A stretch of DNA of 64,000 nucleotides from UBA2219 sp964612075 (GCA_964612075.1 CAZTFC010000006.1:10505-74504), one strand, 5' to 3'. Counted from the first letter of the stretch, positions 27,368-36,166 are shown. A program made the numbers and translations. The notes: generated by a model not told the origin, from the sequence alone.

Positions 27368-29691
27368 TCCGTCTCGGGGGGAGCGCCCCCCTCCTCCTTC
27401 CCATCCGCGCCCTCGTTGCGTGCCGGCCCGCCCTCGAGGAACTTGACCATGTGCACGACCGTGCCGTCCAGCCCCGTGTCGATCTCCACCTCGTCCACCA
27501 GCTCCCGGATCAGCTTGAGCCCCCAGCCGCGGTTCTTCTTCGACTCGCCGCGCGTCGACGGCTGGAAGCCCTTGCCGTCGTCCTGCACGAACAGCTCGAG
27601 CCTCCCCGGGGAGAGCAGGTAGCGCAGGCGGACCTTCCCGGAGGTGGAGGCGCTGTGCTCGAACGCGTTGATGCACGCCTCGATGATCGCCATCTTGATC
27701 CGGTCCACGGTGTCGGCGTCGACCGACGCGAAGGCCGCCACCGTCTCGGCCACGCGGGCGGCGACCATCTCGGAGTCGGCCTTCATCGGGAGGACCAGCT
27801 CGTACTCCACCGGCCTGTCCGCGCCCTGCGGCGGCGCGGCCGCCGGCCGCTCGGCCTCCACCGCCCCGCCCAGCTCCTCGAGGCCGAAGAGGTTCAGGAA
27901 CAGGCGAAGCTGCGACGGGTGGGACAGGTGGATGCCGTACTGCGCCGCCAGGTCGACCGCCGCCGGGTCGGCCGACTCGTTCAGGATCATCCATTTCCGG
28001 AAGCGGTCCGGCTGCAGCCCCTTCTCGATGGCCAGGAGCCGGCACCGGTTCTCGAAATGCTCCACCGCCCGCGCCGCCAGGTTCTTCTCCGGGACCACGT
28101 CCACCGCCCAGACGACCAGGTTCTCCTCGGAGAACTCCCCCTCGAGGAAGCCGTACGCCACCAGGTCGAAGTCGAAGCGGGGCCCGCCCTTCTGGTTGCG
28201 GTAGCCCGTGGACACGGAGGAGATCTTCGGCAGCCGCGTCCGGAGCGCCTCGCTCTCCATCCCGATGACGACCTCGAGCACCCCCTTCCGGTCGAACTTC
28301 TCCCGGAACGGGCCGTACTCGAACAGGAGCTGCGGCACCTCCCGGAGGTCCCACCGACGCATCAGCTCCTTCACCACGTTGATGCGCCGCTGATGGGCCT
28401 CTCCCTGCCCGGTTTCCGAGGCCGCCTGCGAAATCCGGGACTGCACGATGGCCGACGCGACCTGGGAGACCCCCTTCCCGAGGAGGCCGCGCTCGTACGC
28501 CCAGTACAGGAAGTCCGTCAGCACGGGGTCCTCGATGAAGGAGAGCTGCTCCAGGTCGGCCTTCAGCAGCCCCTTGAACTCGAGCGTCGCCAGGACCGCC
28601 TCCCCCTCCTCCTGCGAGGTCCCCATCAGCGACAGCGCCCCTTCGACCGTGTCGAGGGGGAACCGGTCGTACATGACGCGCTTCAGGAAACGGATCGCGC
28701 GGCCGCGGCGGGCCCGCTCGGGGAAGGCGTTCTCGAAGAACTCCCTCCAGTAGCGGTTCAGCTTCCCCTGCGTCACCGCGGTGGCGTAGAGGTTCTCCAG
28801 CGTGACCGTGTCCGCCACCCGGACGTTGCGGAAGAAGATGTCCTCTGCAAGGAGCCGCTGGTAGAAGGGGATCCCCCCGACCCGCTCCGAGGCGCGCGGG
28901 TACAGGGAGGGGGAAACCTCGATCCTGCGCCGCCCGCACAGCTTCTCCCACAGCCGCTGCGACGCCTCCGGCGCGAGCCCCCGGATCTCCATCATCTGGA
29001 ACGCGCCGTACAGCCCTTCCCGCTTCAGGGCCGCGGTCACCCGGCCGGGCGAGGACCCGGACAGGAACATCGCGAACCGGCCGCTCTTGATGAAGGGGCG
29101 CAGGATGGAGAGCATGGTCCCGTCGGGCACGCCCTGCAGCTTCCCCGTGAACTGGAAGTCGTCGAGGAGGAAGACCGGGTAGAAGGAGCCTGCGGCGGCG
29201 GCGAACGGCAGCGAGACCGCGTTGACGAGGGCGGAGAGGCCGTCGCCCGCGGCGGTGTACTTGTCGTGCGCCCCCAGGGTGGCCCGGCATCCGGAAAAGC
29301 CGTGCGCGGCGAGCCGCTCGGCCATCTGCTCCGGGTCGAACACCGGCGGGTGCTCGTCGCCGAAGAACCGGAGAAGCTGCCCGAGGTACTCCTGCAGGAA
29401 ATGCTGGGAGAGCGCCAGCGGGTGCGAGAGGATCTGGCTGAACGAGAAGTAGAAGGGGAACGGCCGCGCGGCCCCGTCGCCCCGCGGGCCCGTGGCGAGG
29501 ATCTCCTCCCGAAGCTTGAGGAGAAGCATCGTTTTCCCGATGTTCGGCGGGCCGAAGAGCATGAAGGAGGAGCCGGTGCCCCGCCCTCCCTCGATCGCCG
29601 CCCGCAACAGGGCCGAAAGCTCCTCCTCCCGCCCGATGAAATCCTCGTCGCGGAAAGTGGCTTCGGCCCCCATGGTGCCGAAAAGGCGCAA
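27364..29691 (-). CDS. AAA-type ATPase fused to an RsbW-like HATPase kinase domain
   Basis: A 775-residue multidomain cytoplasmic protein. The N-terminus has a P-loop ATPase (Walker A FGPPNIGKTMLLLK near residue 45; Walker B-like PVFLLDDFQF near 170) with a winged-helix-like helical extension to about 430, like archaeal-type ATPases. A middle segment (about 470-560, FDFDLVAYGFLEG, LVVWAVDVV) has the spacing of a restriction-nuclease-like fold but no certain catalytic set. The C-terminal 130 residues form a GHKL kinase domain: N box IIEACINAFEHS, G1 LFVQDDGKGF, G2 GWGLKLIRELVDE. It is cotranscribed with the STAS protein. The start is probably TTG 29691 (GGGAG upstream); ATG 29673 is the alternative. 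No sigma factor is nearby. Confidence 0.75.
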   Translation of the reverse strand: MRLFGTMGAEATFRDEDFIGREEELSALLRAAIEGGRGTGSSFMLFGPPNIGKTMLLLKLREEILATGPRGDGAARPFPFYFSFSQILSHPLALSQHFLQEYLGQLLRFFGDEHPPVFDPEQMAERLAAHGFSGCRATLGAHDKYTAAGDGLSALVNAVSLPFAAAAGSFYPVFLLDDFQFTGKLQGVPDGTMLSILRPFIKSGRFAMFLSGSSPGRVTAALKREGLYGAFQMMEIRGLAPEASQRLWEKLCGRRRIEVSPSLYPRASERVGGIPFYQRLLAEDIFFRNVRVADTVTLENLYATAVTQGKLNRYWREFFENAFPERARRGRAIRFLKRVMYDRFPLDTVEGALSLMGTSQEEGEAVLATLEFKGLLKADLEQLSFIEDPVLTDFLYWAYERGLLGKGVSQVASAIVQSRISQAASETGQGEAHQRRINVVKELMRRWDLREVPQLLFEYGPFREKFDRKGVLEVVIGMESEALRTRLPKISSVSTGYRNQKGGPRFDFDLVAYGFLEGEFSEENLVVWAVDVVPEKNLAARAVEHFENRCRLLAIEKGLQPDRFRKWMILNESADPAAVDLAAQYGIHLSHPSQLRLFLNLFGLEELGGAVEAERPAAAPPQGADRPVEYELVLPMKADSEMVAARVAETVAAFASVDADTVDRIKMAIIEACINAFEHSASTSGKVRLRYLLSPGRLELFVQDDGKGFQPSTRGESKKNRGWGLKLIRELVDEVEIDTGLDGTVVHMVKFLEGGPARNEGADGKEEGGAPPETE

Positions 29692-29722
29692 GTCTCCCGT
29701 CGCCTCCCCACAGGGATATTCA

Positions 29723-29735
29723 GGGTAATTTACCC
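29723..29735. promoter_or_regulatory. 13-bp palindrome in divergent promoter region
   Basis: GGGTAATTTACCC is a perfect 6-1-6 inverted repeat in the 84-bp space between the ATPase/kinase gene (minus) and the radical SAM gene (plus). A TATAAT at 29759-29764 lies only about 12 bases before the plus-strand ATG, giving a near-leaderless message if it is used. Operator role is a guess. Confidence 0.3.
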
Positions 29736-29775
29736 CGAAACCGTTGCAATTTCATCAATATAATGGGATGTATCT

Positions 29776-32298
29776 ATGAAGATGACGCAGATCCCCCCAT
29801 CCGTCCGCAAGCCGTCCCGGTACAGCGGCAGCGAGGTGCGCCCTCCCCTTCTTCCCTGGGAGGAGGCCCGGACCCGCGTCCTGCTTGCGTTTCCGGACGC
29901 CTACGAGATCGGGATGTCCCACCTGGGGATCCTCCTGCTCCACAGGATCCTCAACGCGCGGCCCGGGACGCTCTGCGAGCGCGTTTTCGCCCCGTGGGCC
30001 GACTACGCGGAGCATCTGAAGTCCTCGGGGGAGCCGCTCCCCTCGCTCGAGTCGGGTCGCCCGGCCGGCGCCTTCGACATGGTGGGGTTCTCGCTCTGCT
30101 ACGAGCTCACCTACACCAACGTCCTCATGATGCTGGAGCTTTCGGGGATCCCCCTCCTGTCGAAGGACCGGGGGGAGGGGCACCCGCTGGTCGTGGCGGG
30201 CGGCGTCTGCACGCTGAACCCCTCGCCCGTCGCCCCCTTCTTCGACGCCCTCCTGGTGGGGGACGGCGAGGAGGCGGCGCTGGAGATCGTCTCCGCCGTC
30301 GAGGAGCGCAAGGCCGCGGGGGGATCCCGCGCCTCCCTGCTCGCGAGGCTCTCCGGGATCGAAGGGGTCTACGTACCCGGCGTCTCCGCGCGCGTCTCGC
30401 GCCGGGTGCTCCCGGACCTCGCCGCCTCGCCGCTGTTGCCCGAGCCGATCCTCCCGTCGATGCGCGTGGTCCACGACCGCCTGAGCGTCGAGATCTCCCG
30501 CGGCTGCACCCGCGGCTGCCGGTTCTGCCAGGCCGGCTACGCGTACCGGCCGGTGCGCGAGCGCGACCCGCTCGCGGTGCTGACCTACCTGCAGGAGTCC
30601 GCGCCGAAGACGGGGTACGACGAGGTGGGGCTCCTGTCGCTTTCGGCCGCCGACTACAGCTGCATCGACCGGCTCGTCACGGAGGCGATGGCCGCGCTGG
30701 AGCCGGAGCACGTCTCCCTCTCCCTACCGGCGCTGCGGCTCGACGCCTTGCGGGAGAACACGGTCGAGCAGATGCGCAGGGTGCGCAAGTCCGGCTTCAC
30801 GCTCGCCCCCGAGGCGGGGACGGAGCGGCTGCGCCGCTCCGTGAACAAGGACATCCGCGACGACGACGTCCTCAAGACGGCGGAGTGGATCTTCGGCAGC
30901 GGCTGGCAGACGCTGAAGCTCTACTTCATGGTGGGTCTCCCCGGCGAGACGGAGGAGGACGTGCGCGCCATCGGGGCGCTCGCCAGGCGCGTCGCCTCGG
31001 TCGCCCGCCGCCGGGGCAAGCGATGCAACGTCAACGTGAGCGTCTCCCCGTTCGTCCCGAAGCCGCACACGCCGTTCCAGTGGGAGCGCCAGGCCTCCCG
31101 CGAGGAGGTGCGCGACCGGATCCGTCTGGTTCGCGACGCGATCGGGCGCGAGCGCAACGTGGAGCTGAAGCACCCCTCCCCGGAGGTCTCCGAGCTCGAG
31201 GGCGTCTTCTCGCGCGGCGACGGCCGGCTCCCCGCGGTCCTCCTCTCCGCGTACCGCAACGGCGCGCGGTTCGACGCCTGGACGGAGGAGTTCCGCCCCG
31301 AGGCGTGGGCCCGCGCCTTCGAGGAGGCCGGCGTCGACCCGCTCGAATACCTGCGGGAGCGCGACCCCTCCGCCCCGCTCCCCTGGGACGTCGTCGACCC
31401 GGGCATCGCGCGGGCCTTCCTGCTCGCCGAGCGGGAGAAGGCGCGCGCCGGGGAGACCACCCCCGACTGCCGCTCCGCCGGCTGCAGCTCCTGCGGCGCG
31501 TGCCCGCCGGGGCTCTCGAACATCACGTACGCCGGCCGCATGCCGGCGCCCTCCCCCGCCGGCGAAGCTCCGCCCGCCCCCCCGGGGGCGACCGCCGCCC
31601 CGCCCGCGCAGCCGCAGCCGCAGCGCCGCTTCGTCGTGCGGATCGCCTACGCCAAGGAGGGGCCCGCCAGATACCTGAGCGGCCTGGAGATCCAGTCGCT
31701 GTGGGGGCGATCCCTGCGGCGCGCCGGCCTTCCCGTCGCGTACAGCCAGGGCTTCAACCCCGCGCCGAGGATTTCCCTGGGCCCCGCCCTCGCGGTGGGC
31801 ACGGACAGCGCCCGCGAGTTCCTCGAGGCGGAGTTCGACCTGCCGGTCGTCGCCCCGGAGCTGCCGGAGGCGCTGGCGCCGCACCTGCCCGCGGGCGTCC
31901 GCGTGATCGAGGCGAAGTCGGTCCCGCCGGGCTCCCCGCGCATGTCCGACTTCGACCTGGCCTCCGACTACGTCCTCCGCCCGCTCCCGGGACACCCGCT
32001 GCCGGAGGAGGCGTCGCCTTCGCGGGCCGCGGAGCGGCTCGCCGCGTTCCGCGCCGCGGAAGCGTTCCCGGTCGCCCTCGTCCGCGAGGCGCAGGTGACC
32101 GAGCTGGACCTGAAACCGCTCGTGGAGGATTTCCGGGTGAATGACGAGGGCATCTTCATTAGAATCATACAGGGCACGGGAAAAGGCGTGCGGCCCGTCG
32201 AGGCCGCCGCGGCGCTGCTCCGCGCGCCGCTTTCGCCAGACCGGCTCGCGGTCCGGAAGGAATCGGCGGAGCTGATTCCCCGCCGGGGAAAGGCATAG
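29776..32298 (+). CDS. Radical SAM protein fused to DUF2344 (TIGR03960/TIGR03936 type)
   Basis: An 840-residue fusion. The N-terminal part (about 1-200) resembles a B12-binding region; the radical SAM core has the cluster motif SRGCTRGCRFCQAGYAYRP (C-x3-C-x2-C) and extends to about 480. A Cys-rich segment CRSAGCSSCGACPPG (near 570) may hold a second cluster or be structural. After a Pro/Ala linker, residues about 615-840 are the DUF2344 domain (FVVRIAYAKEGPARYLSGLE, YSQGFNPAPRISLG). In many genomes these are two genes next to rng; here they are one. It abuts rng with no gap. The function is unknown; an RNA-modification role is inferred from the link to RNase G. Confidence 0.9.
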   Translation: MKMTQIPPSVRKPSRYSGSEVRPPLLPWEEARTRVLLAFPDAYEIGMSHLGILLLHRILNARPGTLCERVFAPWADYAEHLKSSGEPLPSLESGRPAGAFDMVGFSLCYELTYTNVLMMLELSGIPLLSKDRGEGHPLVVAGGVCTLNPSPVAPFFDALLVGDGEEAALEIVSAVEERKAAGGSRASLLARLSGIEGVYVPGVSARVSRRVLPDLAASPLLPEPILPSMRVVHDRLSVEISRGCTRGCRFCQAGYAYRPVRERDPLAVLTYLQESAPKTGYDEVGLLSLSAADYSCIDRLVTEAMAALEPEHVSLSLPALRLDALRENTVEQMRRVRKSGFTLAPEAGTERLRRSVNKDIRDDDVLKTAEWIFGSGWQTLKLYFMVGLPGETEEDVRAIGALARRVASVARRRGKRCNVNVSVSPFVPKPHTPFQWERQASREEVRDRIRLVRDAIGRERNVELKHPSPEVSELEGVFSRGDGRLPAVLLSAYRNGARFDAWTEEFRPEAWARAFEEAGVDPLEYLRERDPSAPLPWDVVDPGIARAFLLAEREKARAGETTPDCRSAGCSSCGACPPGLSNITYAGRMPAPSPAGEAPPAPPGATAAPPAQPQPQRRFVVRIAYAKEGPARYLSGLEIQSLWGRSLRRAGLPVAYSQGFNPAPRISLGPALAVGTDSAREFLEAEFDLPVVAPELPEALAPHLPAGVRVIEAKSVPPGSPRMSDFDLASDYVLRPLPGHPLPEEASPSRAAERLAAFRAAEAFPVALVREAQVTELDLKPLVEDFRVNDEGIFIRIIQGTGKGVRPVEAAAALLRAPLSPDRLAVRKESAELIPRRGKA

Positions 32299-33828
32299 AT
32301 GCAGAGACCCAGCAAGCTCATCGTGATCAACGCGGCGCCGTACGAGACGCGCGTGGCCACCCTGGAGTCCGGCGCCCTCGCGGAGCTGCTCATCGAGCGG
32401 GGCGAGGACAAGAACTCCGTCGGCAACATCTACAACGGGAAGGTCATCCGCGTCCTGCCCGGGATGCAGGCCGCCTTCGTCGACATCGGCATGGACAAGG
32501 CGGGGTTCCTGTTCGCGGGCGACTTCGTCACGCCGCAGCTCGAGTTCGACACCGACGCGGCCGAGGAGCCCGAGCTCCCCGACGACATCGGCATCCGCCC
32601 GGCCCGCTTCCCGCAGGAGCACTTCCTCCCGCCGATCGAGGGGCTGATCCGCGAGGGGCAGCACCTCCTGGTGCAGGTGGCCAAGGAGCCGCTGGGGACG
32701 AAGGGCGCGCGGATCACCAGCCACATCACCCTCCCCGGCCGCCACCTCGTGCTCCTCACCTGGTCGAACCACATCGGGATCTCCCGCCGCATCGAGGACC
32801 TCGAGGAGCGCGACCGGCTGACGAAGATCGTCGAGTCGATCCGCCCCGAGGGGATGGGCGCCATCGTCCGCACCGCCGCCGAGGGCGGCTCCGAGGAGGA
32901 GCTGCGCTCCGACATGGACTACCTCGTCCGCCTGTGGGAGACGATCCGCAAGAAGAGCGAGAACGCGGCGGCCCCCGCGCTGATCCACCGGGAGCTCTCC
33001 CTCCCCGCGCGGGCGGTCCGCGACCTGTTCTCCGGCGACTCCGACCGCATCGTCATCGATTCCCCGGACGAGTACAACCGGGTCCGCGCCTTCGCCCAGC
33101 AGTTCTTCCCGCGCATCCTCGACAAGGTCGAGCTGTACGACGGCCCCGAGCCCGTCTTCGACAACTACGGCATCGAGATCGAGGTGACCCGCGCGCTCGA
33201 CAAGAAGGTGTGGCTCAAAAGCGGCGGCTACATCGTGATCGAGCAGACGGAGGCGCTCACCGTCGTCGACGTGAACACGGGCAAGTACGTCGGCCGCTCC
33301 TCGCTCGAGGACACGACGGTCAAGATCAACCTCGAGGCGGTCAAGGAGATCGTCTACCAGCTCCGGCTGCGCAACATCGGCGGGATCATCATCATCGACT
33401 TCATCGACATGAAGAGCGAGGAGAACCGCGAGAAGGTGTACAACGCCCTCGTCGACGCGCTCACCGCCGACCGCAGCAAGACGACGATCTGCAAGATCTC
33501 CGAGCTGGGCCTGGTCGAGATGACCCGCAAGCGGGTCCGCGAAAGCCTCGGGCGCTCGCTCTCCGAGGGGTGCCCCTACTGCTCGGGCGAGGGCGTCATC
33601 AAGTCGAAGAAGACGATCTGCTACGACATCTTCCGCGCCCTCGAGCGCCAGAGCCTGCTCCTGTCGGGCCGCCAGGTCTCGCTGTACGTCCACCCCGCCC
33701 TCGCCGAGGAGCTGTTCGGCGAGGAGCGCCGCTTCCTCGAGCTCCTCGAGCAGAAGTTCGGCATGAAGGTGAACATCTCCGCCTCCGAGAAGTTCCATAT
33801 CGAGCAGTACAGGATAGAGCCGAGTTGA
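32299..33828 (+). CDS. rng: Ribonuclease G
   Basis: A 509-residue RNase E/G-family endoribonuclease for rRNA 5'-end maturation and mRNA decay. S1-type domain at about 35-130 (NIYNGKVIRVLPGMQAAFVDIG), DNase I-like catalytic domain with metal-binding aspartates in ALTVVDVNTGKYVG and IIIIDFIDM, and the zinc-link Cys pair in CPYCSG. It lacks the long RNase E C-terminal scaffold. Starts immediately after the upstream stop codon. Confidence 0.95.
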   Translation: MQRPSKLIVINAAPYETRVATLESGALAELLIERGEDKNSVGNIYNGKVIRVLPGMQAAFVDIGMDKAGFLFAGDFVTPQLEFDTDAAEEPELPDDIGIRPARFPQEHFLPPIEGLIREGQHLLVQVAKEPLGTKGARITSHITLPGRHLVLLTWSNHIGISRRIEDLEERDRLTKIVESIRPEGMGAIVRTAAEGGSEEELRSDMDYLVRLWETIRKKSENAAAPALIHRELSLPARAVRDLFSGDSDRIVIDSPDEYNRVRAFAQQFFPRILDKVELYDGPEPVFDNYGIEIEVTRALDKKVWLKSGGYIVIEQTEALTVVDVNTGKYVGRSSLEDTTVKINLEAVKEIVYQLRLRNIGGIIIIDFIDMKSEENREKVYNALVDALTADRSKTTICKISELGLVEMTRKRVRESLGRSLSEGCPYCSGEGVIKSKKTICYDIFRALERQSLLLSGRQVSLYVHPALAEELFGEERRFLELLEQKFGMKVNISASEKFHIEQYRIEPS

Positions 33829-33831
33829 CCC

Positions 33832-34075
33832 CAAAACCGGGACGTAGATGAGTTCTCCGCCAGAACGGGGACACTCTTGAGGACCGCAGGACCGCAGAAC
33901 GGGGACGTAGATGAGAAGTCCTTCATACCAGGCAGTCGGACTTCCAGGATTTTGGACTTCTCATCTACGTCCCGGTTCTGCGGTTTAGTTCTGCGGTTTG
34001 TTCTAGGGTTCCGCTCTGCGGTCCTCTCACCTCTGTCCCTCTTTTGGCGGAGAACTCATCTACGTCCCGGTTTTG
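33832..34075. repeat. Nested long inverted repeat (possible MITE or REP-like element)
   Basis: The 308-bp gap between rng and the tRNA has no gene but is almost all structured. The outer arms 33832-33862 and 34045-34075 are a perfect 31-bp inverted repeat. The inner arms 33891-33921 and 33954-33984 form another 31-bp repeat with one mismatch. All four arms contain GGACGTAGATGAG or its complement. GAGGACCGCAG (33879-33889) also pairs with CTGCGGTCCTC. As RNA or cruciform this would be a tall hairpin just after rng, so it could end transcription or protect the 3' end. The terminal-inverted-repeat layout suggests a small non-autonomous transposable element. Confidence 0.8.
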
Positions 34076-34136
34076 CTTGACGTCCCCTCCGCGCTTCCCT
34101 ATATTTATTAATTCACGCGCGTTTCCGACCGTTCGC

Positions 34137-34211
34137 GCCGGCGTAGCTCAGTGGTAGAGCAGCTGATTCGTAATCAGCAGGTCGTCGGTTCAATCCCGAC
34201 CGCCGGCTCCA
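34137..34211 (+). tRNA. tRNA-Thr (anticodon CGT)
   Basis: Full cloverleaf: acceptor GCCGGCG/CGCCGGC, D-arm GCTCAGTGGTAGAGC, anticodon stem GCTGA/TCAGC with loop TTCGTAA (anticodon CGT, reads ACG), T-arm GTCGG TTCAATC CCGAC, and encoded CCA. The 3' 45 bases (34167-34211) are the attachment site of the integrative element, whose integrase gene ends one base after the tRNA. Integration leaves the tRNA intact. Confidence 0.95.
34167..34211 (+). repeat. att site copy 1 (inside tRNA-Thr)
   Basis: A 45-bp core running from the anticodon loop to CCA, repeated exactly at 48477-48521 and for 44 bp at 62608-62651. It marks the tRNA-side boundary of the integrative element. Confidence 0.93.
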
Positions 34212-35444
34212 TCAAATCTCCTTGATAGCCGATACGTTGCACGGCTCGGCGTCTTCGCCTTCGGGGGACGCTTCGGCGTCCCGGCGCGCCAGCGGCGCGT
34301 TTTCGACCGCCGCCGCCAGCCGGTTCACCGCGCCCCGGTTCGCGCCCGGTATCAGGTGCCCGTAGGTGTCCACCGTGATTCCGATGGAGTGATGGCCGAG
34401 TTGATCCCGGACGTACGGGAGGGATTCCCCCGCCGCGATCAGCCAAGAAGCGAACGTGTGGCGCAGGTCGTGGAACCGCATCTGCCGAAGCCCCGCCTTC
34501 TTCAGCGAGAGGGAAAAGGACCGCCGCACGTTCGCGGCGTCAAGTAACGTTCTCTCGGCCGAAGGGAACACCCACTCGTTCAGGGTCTTCCCTTCTTCAA
34601 GGGCTTCGGCCGCGAGCACGCGCCGATGGCTTTTCAGGACCGCCGCCAGGTGGTCGCTCATGTCTATCCGCCGCCCCTTACCGTTCTTCGGCGTCGATAC
34701 ATGGCCTTCCCATACGGCGCGCCTCACCTCGATGAACTTCCCGTGCCAATCAACGTCTTCCCATTTCAGGGCGATCAGTTCCCCTTGCCGCATCCCCGTG
34801 AAGAGCGCCGCCGCAAGCAACGGGTAGAACCTCGCGTAATGCTGTTTCGCCGCCGCGAGGAGCACCTTGCCTTCCTCCAGCGTCAACACCTGTATCTCCT
34901 TCTTCCGATCCCCCGCCTTGATGTACCGGCGGGGGCGCTGTGCGGGATTCGCAGAAAGGATGCCGTCCTCGATGGCCATGTTGAAGATGGCCGAAAGGGT
35001 CCGCGCTACTCCCATGACGGAAGCCCTAGCGAGGGTCTTCACGGCGGTCCCGTCTTCTGCCTTCTTCATCTTCAGCCGCCCCGTCTCCATCGCCCCGGCG
35101 CAGAAGGTTCGGATGTCCTCGCGGGTGATGCCGTCCAGCGGCTTTTCCCCGAAGGCAGGGAGCAACCTCTTGTCCAACAGGGTCCGCGCTCCGCGCTGGC
35201 TGGATGCCTTCAGGTTGGTACAGACATGGCCCTTGTACCATTTCTCGGCGTAATCCTTGAACGTCGGCACCTCCGGGGCATCCATGTTGAGCGCGCCGCT
35301 GGCCAACCTTTCATCGACCTTCCGGGCGACGGCTTTCGCGGCATCCTTTGAGCCGACGCGAACATACTTTCGCTTCTTCTTATGGCAGATGACGACCCAC
35401 CATATCCCCGAGCCTTTCACCTTCTCGCGGACCAGTGCGCCCAT
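34212..35444 (-). CDS. Tyrosine-type site-specific integrase
   Basis: A 410-residue phage/ICE integrase: N-terminal arm-binding region (residues 1-60), SAM-like core-binding domain (about 65-175) and catalytic domain with Arg in LFTGMRQGELIALKW, H-x-x-R in FHDLRHTFASWL, and LGHHSIGITVDTYGHL with the nucleophile Tyr. It ends one base after the tRNA-Thr CCA, so the element is in its integrated form. Complete and apparently functional. A small gene lies just upstream in the same direction. Confidence 0.95.
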   Translation of the reverse strand: MGALVREKVKGSGIWWVVICHKKKRKYVRVGSKDAAKAVARKVDERLASGALNMDAPEVPTFKDYAEKWYKGHVCTNLKASSQRGARTLLDKRLLPAFGEKPLDGITREDIRTFCAGAMETGRLKMKKAEDGTAVKTLARASVMGVARTLSAIFNMAIEDGILSANPAQRPRRYIKAGDRKKEIQVLTLEEGKVLLAAAKQHYARFYPLLAAALFTGMRQGELIALKWEDVDWHGKFIEVRRAVWEGHVSTPKNGKGRRIDMSDHLAAVLKSHRRVLAAEALEEGKTLNEWVFPSAERTLLDAANVRRSFSLSLKKAGLRQMRFHDLRHTFASWLIAAGESLPYVRDQLGHHSIGITVDTYGHLIPGANRGAVNRLAAAVENAPLARRDAEASPEGEDAEPCNVSAIKEI

Positions 35445-35447
35445 GCT

Positions 35448-35627
35448 TTACGCCTCCTTTCCCGTGAACCGCGACAGACCCTTCGGCTTCGGCTTCGTGT
35501 ACGCGTCGATCTGCTGGCAGAGCCAATCCTTGTAAAGCATCCCGTCGTCGATCAGTTGGTGGAAGAGCGCCTTCTTCCGCTTCCGGTCGATCACCGCGAA
35601 GATCGTCGTCTTGTCCCTGTCCCCCAT
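35448..35627 (-). CDS. Small protein upstream of integrase (possible excision or accessory factor)
   Basis: A 59-residue basic protein (MGDRDKTTIFAVIDRKRKKA at the start) ending three bases before the integrase ATG. The ATG at 35627 has AGGAGG six bases upstream; a GTG one codon earlier is possible. Position suggests an excisionase or integrase partner, but I recognise no HTH motif. A 22-bp palindrome lies upstream (35652-35673). Confidence 0.65.
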   Translation of the reverse strand: MGDRDKTTIFAVIDRKRKKALFHQLIDDGMLYKDWLCQQIDAYTKPKPKGLSRFTGKEA

Positions 35628-35651
35628 CACCTGCCTCCTTCTCCCCGTTTT

Positions 35652-35673
35652 TATATCGTCACATGACGATATA
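35652..35673. promoter_or_regulatory. 22-bp palindromic operator candidate
   Basis: TATATCGTCA-CA-TGACGATATA is a perfect 10-2-10 inverted repeat in the divergent region between the integrase pair (minus) and the cargo genes (plus). A related half-length site TGTCATATGACG occurs at 48105-48116, at the other end of the element. It is a probable binding site for an element-encoded regulator such as the XRE protein at 47.1-47.3 kb. Confidence 0.5.
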
Positions 35674-35812
35674 TAGAAACAATGTTACAATTTCAGAAAT
35701 ACGGTGGAAAGAGGTTTCTTTACAGGAGGATTAGACCTCGGATGGGCTATTTCCTTTACATCATGGATGGGGTATTACGATATACAGTTGCAAGAATGGA
35801 GGTAATGGCTCT

Positions 35813-36166
35813 ATGGGATGGTATGAGGCACTCAAAGATGCCGTCAGCGCGGCCGACAAGATCAGAAACGCCGAACTCAATCAAAAACTGGTCGATCTTC
35901 AAATGGAATGCATAAAACTTGCGGAGGACAATGTACACCTTCGGCAAGAACTGCTCGACATCCGCGAGAAACAACAAATACGCGAGAATATGGAACATCG
36001 TGACAATGTGTATTGGCGACCTTTAGGGGAAGAAAAGTTTGAAGGTCCTTTTTGCCCAAAATGTTTCGACGGGAGTAACAGGACCTCACGTATGGGCAAG
36101 TATGATGGGTCTCATTGCTGGTGTTGCCCGGTTTGCGACTGTACGGTATCGATGCCCGGCTACTGA
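35813..36166 (+). CDS. Coiled-coil/zinc-ribbon cargo protein
   Basis: A 117-residue protein not recognised as a named family. Residues about 5-60 form a charged heptad-like helix (AADKIRNAELNQKLVDLQME and following), then a C-terminal zinc ribbon with FCPKC and CWCCPVCDC. This helix-plus-ribbon form occurs in phage and island accessory proteins. GGAGG lies ten bases before the ATG. First gene of the AT-richer plus-strand cargo block; role unknown. Confidence 0.65.
   Translation: MGWYEALKDAVSAADKIRNAELNQKLVDLQMECIKLAEDNVHLRQELLDIREKQQIRENMEHRDNVYWRPLGEEKFEGPFCPKCFDGSNRTSRMGKYDGSHCWCCPVCDCTVSMPGY

Noticed and set aside
33825..34081. TTGAC as target duplication of the inverted-repeat element
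   Set aside because: TTGAC occurs near both ends, but offset by different distances from the arms, so it is not a clean duplication.
35682..35915. 77-codon plus-strand frame overlapping the zinc-ribbon gene
   Set aside because: Overlaps a better-supported gene in another frame and loses protein-like character after about 30 codons.
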